A stretch of DNA of 64,000 nt. It comes from Clostridia bacterium (GTDB lineage Bacteria > Bacillota > Clostridia > Christensenellales > Aristaeellaceae). This document shows positions 34,061 to 41,518 of this stretch, one piece after another (position 1 is the first letter of the stretch; every line of letters starts with the position of its first letter). Both the position numbers and the translations under genes were made by a program. The DNA lies in contig JAFSKN010000015.1 in the NCBI GenBank assembly GCA_017448975.1, forward strand, positions 108,152 to 172,151, in the 5' to 3' direction. The notes beneath the pieces are model-generated. The model made no database searches, was not told the DNA's origin, and saw nothing but the letters and a program-made list of their open reading frames with translations.

Positions 34061-35422
34061 TTGGATACCCCCATCGGCTATCTATTGCTGATCCAGGTGG
34101 TGCTGATCGCCATCAACGCCTTTTTTGCCGCGGCGGAAATCGCCGTGGTGTCCCTGAGCGAAACGAAGCTGCGCCACAAGGCGGAGGAAGGGGACAAAAC
34201 CTCCCAAAAGCTGCTGAACATGATCTTAGAGCCCTCGGGCTTTTTGAGCACCATCCAGATCGCCATCACCTTAGCGGGCTTTTTGGGCAGCGCTTTCGCG
34301 GCGGACAACTTCGCCGCGCCCATGGTGAGCCTGCTCCGGGACACCTGGGGCTTTACCCTGCTTTCCGCGGGCACCCTGAACACCCTCTGCGTGGTGCTGA
34401 TCACCCTGATCCTTTCCTATTTCACCCTGGTTTTCGGCGAGCTGGTGCCCAAGCGAGTGGCCATGAAGGAGCCGGAAGCGGTAGCCCGGGCGGTGTGCGG
34501 GGTCATCAGCGTGACGGCCAAGGCCACCAAGCCCGTGGTGTGGCTGCTGACCAAATCGGTGAACGGCGTGCTGCGCCTGTTCGGCATCGATCCCGCCGCC
34601 ACGGAAGAAGAAGTGACGGAAGACGAGATCCGCATGATGGTGGACATGGGCGAGGAAAAAGGGGCCATCGAGGGCAACGAGCGGGATATGATCGAAAACA
34701 TTTTCGAGTTCAACAACATGACCGCCGCCGACTGCATGACCCACCGCACCGACGTGACCGCCCTGCAGGTGGATGCCACCAATAAGGAGATCATGAAGGT
34801 CATCGCCGAAAGCGGCCTGTCCCGCTTCCCGGTGTACGGGGAGGACCTGGACGACGTGCTGGGCACCTTCACCACCCGGGACTACCTGCTGGCCCTGTCC
34901 ACCGGCGGGAAAAAGACCCTGCGGGAGATTTTGCGCCCCGCCTATTTCGTGCCCGAATCGGTGCGCACCGACGTGCTGTTCCGGGACATGCAGAAAAAAA
35001 AGACCCATATCGCCATCGTGGTGGACGAATACGGCGGCACCAGCGGCCTGATTACCATGGAAGATTTGCTGGAAGAAATCGTGGGCAACATTTACGACGA
35101 ATACGATAAGCCGCTGCCCCAGGAAATTCAGAAAATCGGCGATCACCAGTACCGCATCGCGGGCGGGACCATGATCGAGGTCATTAACGACGCGCTGGGC
35201 CTGCACATTCCCACGGGCCAGGGCTATGAATCCTTAGGCGGCCTGATTTTCAGCCGCATGATGACCATTCCCAAGGACGGCTCCCATCCGGTGGTGGAAT
35301 GCTGCGGCCTGCGCATCCGGGCGGAGGAGATCACGGACCGCCGGGTGGAATGGGCCACGGTGACGGTGCTGAATCCCACCGAAGAAAAAACGGAAGAAAA
35401 GGAAGAAAAAGGAGAGGAATGA
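34061..35422 (+). CDS. CNNM/CorC-family transporter (HlyC/CorC 'hemolysin-like' protein)
   Basis: The 453-aa protein has a CNNM membrane domain (about 1-180, four helices, with NAFFAAAEIAVVSLSETKLR and GELVPKRVAMKEPE), two CBS domains (about 190-340; MTHRTDVTALQ, FPVYGEDLDDVLG, IVVDEYGGTSGLITMEDLLEEIVG) and a C-terminal CorC/HlyC domain. A Glu/Lys-rich tail ends it. Homologues export magnesium or sodium. The start is TTG 34061 with GGAG ten bases upstream; a longer reading to 33980 runs into the promoter. Function by family is good; the ion is not certain. Confidence 0.88.
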   Translation: MDTPIGYLLLIQVVLIAINAFFAAAEIAVVSLSETKLRHKAEEGDKTSQKLLNMILEPSGFLSTIQIAITLAGFLGSAFAADNFAAPMVSLLRDTWGFTLLSAGTLNTLCVVLITLILSYFTLVFGELVPKRVAMKEPEAVARAVCGVISVTAKATKPVVWLLTKSVNGVLRLFGIDPAATEEEVTEDEIRMMVDMGEEKGAIEGNERDMIENIFEFNNMTAADCMTHRTDVTALQVDATNKEIMKVIAESGLSRFPVYGEDLDDVLGTFTTRDYLLALSTGGKKTLREILRPAYFVPESVRTDVLFRDMQKKKTHIAIVVDEYGGTSGLITMEDLLEEIVGNIYDEYDKPLPQEIQKIGDHQYRIAGGTMIEVINDALGLHIPTGQGYESLGGLIFSRMMTIPKDGSHPVVECCGLRIRAEEITDRRVEWATVTVLNPTEEKTEEKEEKGEE

Positions 35423-35462
35423 CGTTATACTGATGAACGAAAAAAACAAGCAGTTCATGATA

Positions 35463-35546
35463 GAGAGTTGAGAGCGGAGAGTTGAGATCAGAAAAGAGAA
35501 TAGCGTTTTTATGTTCATAAGCAAAACAATCTCAACTCTCAACTCT
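35463..35546. repeat. Inverted-repeat element built from AGAGTTGAGA-type units
   Basis: The left arm (35463-35487) holds AGAGTTGAGA and GAGAGTTGAGAT. The right arm (35529-35546) is their complement, ATCTCAACTCTCAACTCT. The loop is about 40 bases. It sits between the transporter gene and the next secreted-protein gene. Confidence 0.75.
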
Positions 35547-35601
35547 GGAACAGTGTTTCGTTTGCATGTATCATGGTCGAAGATTAGGAGGTTCAAATTT
35601 C

Positions 35602-36642
35602 ATGAGCGGAAAAAAGATCATTGCCCTGCTGCTGACCCTGTGCCTGACGCTGGCCGCTTATCCCGCCCTGGCCGCGCCAACCAGAGAGTTGCAGGCCATT
35701 GAGGCGGCGGACGAAAAGCTGGAATTGCTGGTGAACATCGCCGCGGCGGCCATTCCGGAGGAATGTTACGGCACGGACGCCTGCGAAGTGCTTGAAAAGG
35801 ATCAGGCGCCCGGCGTGTATCTGACCGTACAGGCCCTGTGGGCGGCGGTGCTGCTGACCCGGGAAACCACCTGGATTTCCGATGAAGAAGCAAAACTATT
35901 ATTTCAGCAGATTTTTACCAACGGGGCTTTCGATCCGGCGGCGCTGACCGGCGATCCCTTTATGACGGTGAAGGACGGCGGAATGGAAGTGAACCCGGCG
36001 GCTCGGGATATCGCCATGAACGGCGCGTATCTCTACGCCGCCGAATTTGACGGGACGGACGTGCTGGTGCAATGTGACCTGTATTACACCGAAGAAGAAG
36101 GGGAAGACGTGGACACGGTGCCCGAGACCCTGCTCACCTGGACCAACCACGCGGTGCTGTCCCTGCGCCCCGCCCCGGATACGGAATTCGGGTATACGGT
36201 GAACAGCATTTCCCTCTCCCCCTGTTACCGGGACGGCAATTTCGGCGATTGGCGGGAGGCGGACAACGAGGAATTGGAATACGAGGTACAGGTTCCCGGC
36301 AGCTTAGAGCTGGTGGACGAGACGCCCGATCATTGGGTGTTCAAAAACATTGAAGGAGACGTAACCCTGACCATCGAAGCGAAGGAAGAAAACCTTTCCT
36401 ACGATGAAGCCCTGGCAGCTTTCCTGGGGGCGCATCCGGGCAAGGCGGTGAAGCCGGAGCCGCTGTACGACGCTTTCACCCTCATGGAAGCGGGCGAATT
36501 CATCATGGTGGTCACGGCGGACGAATATCCCTGGACGTATACCGTCACCCTGACCTTCCCTAAGGAACGGCAGACGGAATACGCTTTCTACGCCGAAATC
36601 ATCCGCAACGCCTTTGTGGTTTGGGGGCTGTCTCATGGCTAA
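35602..36642 (+). CDS. Hypothetical secreted protein
   Basis: The 346-aa protein has a clear signal peptide (IIALLLTLCLTLAAYPALA, cleaved at about ALAAP). The mature part is acidic, without recognised catalytic motifs; about residues 40-220 look like a mixed alpha/beta domain and 230-340 a second domain rich in beta strands. RBS AGGAGG is ten bases before ATG 35602. It overlaps the next secreted-protein gene by eight bases, so both are made together. I do not recognise a family. Confidence 0.75.
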   Translation: MSGKKIIALLLTLCLTLAAYPALAAPTRELQAIEAADEKLELLVNIAAAAIPEECYGTDACEVLEKDQAPGVYLTVQALWAAVLLTRETTWISDEEAKLLFQQIFTNGAFDPAALTGDPFMTVKDGGMEVNPAARDIAMNGAYLYAAEFDGTDVLVQCDLYYTEEEGEDVDTVPETLLTWTNHAVLSLRPAPDTEFGYTVNSISLSPCYRDGNFGDWREADNEELEYEVQVPGSLELVDETPDHWVFKNIEGDVTLTIEAKEENLSYDEALAAFLGAHPGKAVKPEPLYDAFTLMEAGEFIMVVTADEYPWTYTVTLTFPKERQTEYAFYAEIIRNAFVVWGLSHG

Positions 36643-37435
36643 GCGTTTTTTCTCTTTCCTGGCGGCGCTGCTGCTGTTCGCCGCCCCCGCCCTGGGCGAA
36701 ATGACGGTGGAACGGAAGACGGGCGAGCAATTCTATCCCCAGGAAAAAAACTGGGTGTATCATTTTACCTACGCCTATCCCCATATCGTGGGCGACGATT
36801 ATACCTCCGCCCTCATCAACGATACCTATGATATGGCCCTGGACGAATGGGCGAAGCTGATGCTGCCCATGTTCGCCAACGCGCCGGATATGCGCTACGA
36901 CGGAAAAAACGAGGTGACCCACGATTTCACCGTGGTCTGCAACAACGGCCGGGTGCTGTCCATCCTGCAAACCAGGGTGCAGACCCGGGGCGAGGAAGGC
37001 CCCCTGTACGCCCTGGAGCCGCTGACCTTTGACGTGAGCGGCATGTACGCCGGGGAAACCCTGACCCTGCGAGGCGTCACCCTGATCCAGGCCGGGGTGG
37101 ACGGCGCGCTGTTAGAGGATGTGGAGCCGGAAATGTACCCCGAAGTGGCCCGCGTCATCGACGGTTCCTCCGATGAAATGGCGGAAGCCCTGACGCCCCT
37201 GCTGTATGAGCGCTTCCGGCAATTGCAGGCGGACGGCGTAATCGCTCCCCATTGGACGCGGGCGGATTTTGAGGACGCCTTCTCCCCCACCCAGGAGTTT
37301 TACACCGACGGGGACGGCAGCATCGTTTTCTTCTTCCCCCCCGCCCTGCTGACCGAGCCTTCCTTCCAGGTGCCGCTTTTCCCCTTTACGCCGGCAGAAC
37401 TGAACGCTGTCTTGATTGCCGCGGACGAACCGTGA
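36635..37435 (+). CDS. Secreted protein with DUF3298-like C-terminal region
   Basis: The 266-aa protein has a signal peptide (FFSFLAALLLFAAPALG). The C-terminal segment FYTDGDGSIVFFFPPALL resembles the DUF3298 signature of RsiV- and PdaC-like extracytoplasmic proteins, preceded by a TLTLRGVTLI-type strand. That similarity is by eye and moderate. The ATG lies inside the end of the preceding gene with GGGGG as ribosome site. Possibly a cell-envelope or lysozyme-binding protein; this is inference. Confidence 0.65.
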   Translation: MAKRFFSFLAALLLFAAPALGEMTVERKTGEQFYPQEKNWVYHFTYAYPHIVGDDYTSALINDTYDMALDEWAKLMLPMFANAPDMRYDGKNEVTHDFTVVCNNGRVLSILQTRVQTRGEEGPLYALEPLTFDVSGMYAGETLTLRGVTLIQAGVDGALLEDVEPEMYPEVARVIDGSSDEMAEALTPLLYERFRQLQADGVIAPHWTRADFEDAFSPTQEFYTDGDGSIVFFFPPALLTEPSFQVPLFPFTPAELNAVLIAADEP

Positions 37436-37469
37436 TTATTGAACGCTGATTTGACCTTCTATGCTCCAT

Positions 37470-37507
37470 AAAGGGAGGCGCGGAGCATGAGTCCCGCGCC
37501 TCCCTTT
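37470..37507 (+). terminator. Terminator after the two secreted-protein genes
   Basis: A perfect 14-bp stem AAAGGGAGGCGCGG/CCGCGCCTCCCTTT (37470-37483 with 37494-37507) has a 10-base loop. It lies 35 bases after the stop and also bounds the decayed feoB fragment on the other strand. Confidence 0.85.
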
Positions 37508-37520
37508 GTGTTGCGAAGAT

Positions 37521-37925
37521 TTATGACAGGACCCGGCCATGGGACAGCAGCCGCACGATGATCAGCGCCACAAGGCCGGTCACGCTGATATTGCCGGTAA
37601 ACAGGCCGCCGAACTGGAAGATCATCAGGCTGACCGCATACGCAAAGCCGCATTGATAGGCCATGGCGAACCAGGTCCATTTCGCGTTGTTCATTTCCCG
37701 CTTGATGGCGCCAATGGCCGCGAAGCAAGATGCGCACAGCAGCTTGAACACCAGGAAAACATAGGCGACAATGCCGGAGAAGGACGCGGTCAGGTTGGCA
37801 TAGGTTTCCGTGCCGCCGTAGAGGATGCCCACGGTGCCACGATGTTTTCCTTGGCAATGAGGCCGGTAATATGCCGTCCAGGATCAGGCCTTTGAGCCAA
37901 TCCGCCGCGTTGATGCTGTCCAGTC
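37521..37925 (-). pseudogene. feoB: feoB (ferrous iron transporter) remnant, internally deleted and frameshifted
   Basis: Three minus-strand frames give successive parts of FeoB. About 37925-37870 reads NAADWLKGLILDGI. About 37870-37833 reads ITGLIAKENIV. From 37832 the frame reads GILYGGTETYANLTASFSG, a VFKLLCASCFAAIGAIKREM block, then AKWTWFAMAYQCGFAYAVSL and a normal-looking end at 37521. The GTPase domain is absent, and the join between the first two parts skips roughly 250 residues. At least two frame changes are needed, so this is a dead fragment. Together with the next entry it fills the 784-base gene-free stretch 37436-38219. Confidence 0.8.
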
Positions 37926-37930
37926 CGCTT

Positions 37931-38098
37931 TCCACCAGCGACGAGCAGAGCGTGATCAGCGAGAAGTACACCGAAACCGAAACCTGCATGAACGAAATGA
38001 TCGACAAGTTCATCATGGGCGTGGAACCCCTGGATCAATTTGACGGCTATGGGCGAAGGTGGAAAGCATGGGCCTCAAGTTCCAAAAATTTCCAAAAA
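37931..38098 (+). pseudogene. Remnant of the C-terminus of an LplA-type sugar-binding protein
   Basis: The plus strand reads TSDEQSVISEKYTETETC, then MNEMIDKFIMGVEPLDQFD. After a frame change near 38050 it reads AKVESMGLKFQKF. This is the usual C-terminal end of aldouronate-type ABC binding proteins (an MxxKFIxGxEPLDxFDxY block followed by a MGL helix). No upstream part of such a gene is present, and it directly abuts the feoB remnant on the opposite strand. It is therefore a degraded fragment, not a functional small gene. Confidence 0.7.
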
Positions 38099-38123
38099 GA
38101 GGAAAATCTGAAAAATATCACAC

Positions 38124-38151
38124 TTGACAAAATCGTCCTGCCTGATATAAA
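38124..38151 (+). promoter_or_regulatory. Strong promoter of the RiPP-type cluster
   Basis: Consensus TTGACA (38124-38129) with a 16-base spacer and TATAAA (38146-38151), about 70 bases upstream of the radical SAM gene. Confidence 0.8.
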
Positions 38152-38219
38152 ATAATTGTGTGTTTCTTTATGCACACATTTCCCGTCGACCCGAAAACTC
38201 ACGCCCACGGAGCCTGATC

Positions 38220-39362
38220 ATGAGCGAGTATCGCGACGGCCGCGCGTTTCTGGCGGCGCTGAAGGAAAAGAACCGCAAAGAGCATCAGCGATTCAGCGAT
38301 TTTTCCCGGTATCTGAACCAAAAAGCCAGAGAAATGGGGATACCGCTGAACGGTCAGTTTGAGCTGACGCCGCTGTGCAACTTCGGGTGTGAGATGTGCT
38401 ATGTTCGCTTGTCCGAAGCTCAGATGAGCCGGCAGCTGCTCACCCCCGCCCAGTGGAAGGATCTGATTTCCCAGGCGGTGAAGGCCGGCATGCTCTGTGC
38501 GACGCTGAGCGGCGGCGAATGCCTGACCTATCCCGGATTCAAAGAGGTCTACGAACACATTCAGCATCTGGGCTGTGAGGCGGAGGTGTTCACCAACGGT
38601 TCCCTGCTGGATGAAAGCTGGATCGGATACTTCAAAAAGCATCCGCCCGCAGGGATTCACATCACGCTCTACGGCGACAGCGAGGACGCCTACGAACGGG
38701 TCACCGGTCAGCGCGCCTTTGAGCGTGTGCTCCGCAGCATCCGCCGGATCAACGAGGAAAAGCTGCCGCTGTACATCAGCATCACCCCAAACCCGGCATT
38801 GGGAGAAGACGTGTTCGGTACCATCCGGCTGGCCATGGAGCTGAGTCCGGCTGTGATGGTGAACCATTCCCTTTCCCAGCCCCGGCAGGAGACTGGCCGG
38901 GAGGGAAGCGTACGCGACCTGGATGAAGACTTCTACATCCGGATCATGCGGTATCAGAACGAACTGAAGGGGATTCACACGGAAACCTGCCCGGCGGAGC
39001 TGCTGCCTCCCGAAGGCGGCCCGGAGCAGGAGGGGATCCGGTACGGCATTCTGTGCGGCGCCGGGAGATCCGGTTTCAACCTGGACTGGAAGGGCGTCAT
39101 GATCCCCTGCAACGAGCTGGAAAGCATCCGGGCCTATCCGATGGAAGTAGGTTTCGACGAAGCCTGGCGGCAGATCCGCCAAGCAATCAGCCGTTGGCCG
39201 CGGGCTGCCGTCTGCGAAGGCTGCGCTTACGAGCCGGTTTGTGAAAGCTGCATCGGATGCGTTGCCACCTTTGCGGAGCCTGGCACCTGGCCCCATGCTC
39301 TGTGCGAGCGTACAAAGAGATTCGTCCGGCAGGGGGTGTACTCTTTGCCGGATTGCAAGTAA
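38220..39362 (+). CDS. Radical SAM/SPASM peptide-modifying enzyme
   Basis: The 380-aa enzyme has a CNFGCEMC radical-SAM cluster motif (Cys 53, 57, 60), the SAM-binding GGE in LSGGECLTYP, and a C-terminal SPASM region for auxiliary iron-sulfur clusters. The SPASM cysteines are in ILCGAGRSGF, VMIPCNE and CEGCAYEPVCESCIGC. SPASM enzymes next to small precursors install thioether, carbon-carbon or similar crosslinks. It is the first gene of a five-gene unit with precursor, peptidase, HPrK-like and PqqD genes. GGAG precedes ATG 38220. A peptide maturase role is strongly supported by context; the bond formed is unknown. Confidence 0.9.
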   Translation: MSEYRDGRAFLAALKEKNRKEHQRFSDFSRYLNQKAREMGIPLNGQFELTPLCNFGCEMCYVRLSEAQMSRQLLTPAQWKDLISQAVKAGMLCATLSGGECLTYPGFKEVYEHIQHLGCEAEVFTNGSLLDESWIGYFKKHPPAGIHITLYGDSEDAYERVTGQRAFERVLRSIRRINEEKLPLYISITPNPALGEDVFGTIRLAMELSPAVMVNHSLSQPRQETGREGSVRDLDEDFYIRIMRYQNELKGIHTETCPAELLPPEGGPEQEGIRYGILCGAGRSGFNLDWKGVMIPCNELESIRAYPMEVGFDEAWRQIRQAISRWPRAAVCEGCAYEPVCESCIGCVATFAEPGTWPHALCERTKRFVRQGVYSLPDCK

Positions 39363-39408
39363 ACAGTACCCCACAGGGAAGCCTGCGGGAGAAAAGGAGA
39401 TAATGAAT

Positions 39409-39636
39409 ATGAAGAGGACGTATGAAACCCCCAGCGTCGAAAAGCTCGATTTCAACTATACCGATGTAGTGGCTGCTTCCAAGACGCCTACCGGGGAAAC
39501 GATCATCGAGATGACGAATGTGGATCAGAATATCAATTACTGCTTAGTCTGCAGCGGGACCGGCGGTTACGCGTTTGAAGACAATCATACCTGCCACAAG
39601 GATCCTGACAGGTCCAAAAACAAAAAGTGTTACTAA
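39409..39636 (+). CDS. Candidate RiPP precursor peptide, 75 aa with four core cysteines
   Basis: The leader-like N-terminus is YETPSVEKLDFNYTDVVAAS (residues 5-24), the Y-x-x-P...F...DVVxxS pattern typical of precursors in Firmicute radical-SAM clusters. The probable core (about 25-75) has Cys 45, 48, 62 and 74, several Thr and Asn, and ends Lys-rich with CY. ATG 39409 sits eight bases after AGGAGA; the ATG at 39403 is too close. It has no signal peptide or known toxin motif. Position directly after the radical SAM gene, and a hairpin after its stop, support the call. Cleavage site and crosslinks are not visible. Confidence 0.8.
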   Translation: MKRTYETPSVEKLDFNYTDVVAASKTPTGETIIEMTNVDQNINYCLVCSGTGGYAFEDNHTCHKDPDRSKNKKCY

Positions 39637-39696
39637 GGACGAGTTGATACGCGGCTTCTCCGCGCCTTAGCGTCACATTTTCTTTTTGCGCTTTCG

Positions 39697-39730
39697 GAGC
39701 ACCGCCACTCACGGGGGTGCTCATTCTGTT
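39697..39730 (+). terminator. Partial terminator/attenuator after the precursor gene
   Basis: A 7-bp stem GAGCACC/GGTGCTC (39697-39703 with 39716-39722) is followed by ATTCTGTTT. A smaller CGCGG/CCGCG hairpin is just upstream. A leaky stop here would give more precursor mRNA than downstream enzymes. The 123-base gap holds nothing else. Confidence 0.55.
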
Positions 39731-39759
39731 TCATGACGACATAAAAGGAAAACGGAACA

Positions 39760-40245
39760 ATGAACCAAAATCTTTCTGTGGCAGAATGGCATAAGATGGC
39801 CCAGGACGGCAATTGCCTGCCCATGCGCATCCAGGTGAGCGGCATCAGCATGTTTCCGCTGCTCCGCAATCATCGCGATTATGTCACCATCCTGCCGATC
39901 CAGGAAACCCCGCGGCAGGGCGACATCATTCTCTTTTCCGATCCGCACCGCGAAAAGCGCTATGTGCTTCACCGCGTCTGGCAGGTCGGGACGGAGGCCG
40001 TCCTCACCTGGGGGGATAACTGCTCCGAGCCGGACGGCTGGGTCCCGTTCCCCAATGTCCTGGGGAAAGCGGTTCTGATCGAGCGCGGCAAGCGGAAGAT
40101 CGAGCCAGACCCCGCCAAAGGACTGCGGCTGGCGAAATACTGGCATGTTTGGGGAAAGGGATACCGTTTCGCCCGAAGGGCGATACGGTGGGTCCTGCGC
40201 AGAATCAAAAAGAGGATCGGAACGAATGCTTCCGCGGCAGAATAA
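39760..40245 (+). CDS. S24/S26-type signal-peptidase-like protease (candidate leader peptidase)
   Basis: The 161-aa protein has the S26 core: QVSGISMFPLL with the nucleophile Ser 30, RQGDIILFS, YVLHRVWQV and TWGDNCSEPDG. At the place of the catalytic Lys of bacterial type I signal peptidases it has His 71 (LHRV), as in SipW/ER-type enzymes with a Ser-His dyad. No clear membrane helix is seen before the core, and the C-terminus is basic. It may cut the leader of the neighbouring precursor inside the cell. AAGGAAAACGG precedes the ATG. Family good, role by context. Confidence 0.8.
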   Translation: MNQNLSVAEWHKMAQDGNCLPMRIQVSGISMFPLLRNHRDYVTILPIQETPRQGDIILFSDPHREKRYVLHRVWQVGTEAVLTWGDNCSEPDGWVPFPNVLGKAVLIERGKRKIEPDPAKGLRLAKYWHVWGKGYRFARRAIRWVLRRIKKRIGTNASAAE

Positions 40246-40279
40246 CAGCCGCGGGCATGCAAGGAAAGGAACTGCTGGC

Positions 40280-41089
40280 ATGTATTACCGGATTGCAGAC
40301 GTGACCCTCCTGTCAGCGCTGGACCTGCCTTCCTATGCCGCCTTCTCCTGCGCCCCTGAGAAGCCGGACGTGACCCTGACCCTGACGGACGAGGCAGTGC
40401 CCGCCGGAAAGGAGATCATATCCGGCGACATCGTTCACCGCGTGCTGCCTGACGGGTGGTTCTGTCACGAGAGGGAAAACGATTCAGAGGGGCTGTTCAT
40501 CAGCGCCGGTTATTCCTCCCTGCGCTATAAGGGGAGAAATGACGCCGGCGGCGCGCTGTCGGCGGAAAAGTATGTCCGCGTGGCCCTGGAGTGTCTGCTG
40601 ATCCGCAAGGGCTGTGTGTCTATTCACGCCGCGGCAGTGGCGCTGGACGGAGCGGCCTATGCTTTCACCGGCCCATCCGGCATCGGGAAATCCACCCGAG
40701 CGCGTCTCTGGATCGATACCCTGGGCGCGAAACTCATCAGCGGGGACCGGCCGCTGATCAAGCTGCAGACGATGGAGGTCCTGGGCGTCCCCTGGGACGG
40801 AAAGGAACAGTGTTTCTCCAATGTCCGCGTCCCCTTGAATACCATCTGCGAAGTGTGCCGCCGCAGCCGCTTCCTCGTGAAACAGCTGCCCCCCTCCCTG
40901 AGCCGCAAGCTGCTGGTGCGCCAATGCTTCATTCCCATGTGGGACACGGATACCGCCGTGATCCAAATGCGGAACATTACGGAACTCTCCGAAAAGGCCG
41001 AGATCCTGCGCGTATTTGGCGGCAAAGCCCCGGAGGACGCCCTCGCCCTCCATGAAGCCATCCGCAAAAAAAGCTACCTGAAGGAGTAA
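40280..41089 (+). CDS. HPr-kinase-like ATPase of a RiPP cluster
   Basis: The 269-aa protein has a divergent N-terminal domain and a P-loop domain like the catalytic part of HPr kinase. The Walker A GPSGIGKST is at residues 131-139, preceded by SIHAAAV and followed by LISGDRPLI and GVPWDGKE. True HPrK proteins have a different N-terminal domain and target HPr. Forms like this recur beside PqqD proteins in lasso and radical-SAM clusters, and one (in paeninodin synthesis) phosphorylates the peptide. Here it may phosphorylate a Ser/Thr of the precursor; that is inference. AAAGGA precedes ATG 40280. Confidence 0.85.
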   Translation: MYYRIADVTLLSALDLPSYAAFSCAPEKPDVTLTLTDEAVPAGKEIISGDIVHRVLPDGWFCHERENDSEGLFISAGYSSLRYKGRNDAGGALSAEKYVRVALECLLIRKGCVSIHAAAVALDGAAYAFTGPSGIGKSTRARLWIDTLGAKLISGDRPLIKLQTMEVLGVPWDGKEQCFSNVRVPLNTICEVCRRSRFLVKQLPPSLSRKLLVRQCFIPMWDTDTAVIQMRNITELSEKAEILRVFGGKAPEDALALHEAIRKKSYLKE

Positions 41090-41095
41090 TCGGAT

Positions 41096-41365
41096 ATGAA
41101 AGCAAAGCCCGGATTTGTCCTGAGAAAAGTCGTCAAAGAGTACATCCTCATGCCCATCGACGGAAATATCGGCACCTACAACGGCGCGGTACTGCTCAAC
41201 AGCGTGTCCGCGTTCATCTGGGAGCAACTGAAGGATGACATTTCCAGGAGCGCCCTGCTTGCCGCCGTTCAGGATGAGTTTGACATAGACGAGGCCACAG
41301 CCGCTAAAGACCTGGACGCGCTGCTGGATCAGCTGAACAGGATGCAGCTCATCGAAGGCGTATGA
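41096..41365 (+). CDS. PqqD-family RiPP recognition element protein
   Basis: The 89-aa protein is a stand-alone PqqD domain: VLRKVVKEYILMPI, then the GAVLLNSVSAFIWEQL helix and a C-terminal helical pair ending LDQLNRMQLIEG. PqqD proteins bind the leader peptide and present it to the modifying enzymes. It starts six bases after the HPrK-like gene and ends the cluster. It is a normal length for the family. Confidence 0.9.
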   Translation: MKAKPGFVLRKVVKEYILMPIDGNIGTYNGAVLLNSVSAFIWEQLKDDISRSALLAAVQDEFDIDEATAAKDLDALLDQLNRMQLIEGV

Positions 41366-41446
41366 ACGGACGCTGACCGGACTCCCGCCGGACGGTTAGA
41401 CAGAAAGCAGTCCATACATTCCTTTTCAGCCTTTACGCACAAATCA

Positions 41447-41490
41447 AACCCGCTCTTGCCTGGCAGCGTATTGCCAGGCAAGAGCGGGTT
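41447..41490. terminator. Strong bidirectional terminator ending the RiPP-type cluster
   Basis: A perfect 19-bp stem (41447-41465 with 41472-41490) with a 6-base loop separates the cluster from the converging glgA gene. The T-run on the plus side is weak (CTTTGCTTA). Confidence 0.85.
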
Positions 41491-41518
41491 CTTTGCTTAT
41501 CAGCGTTTTATGGAATGA

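Noticed and set aside
37871-38155. 94-aa plus-strand frame as a functional small gene
   Set aside because: Its readable part is the C-terminal end of a sugar-binding protein that continues in another frame, so it is a decayed fragment.
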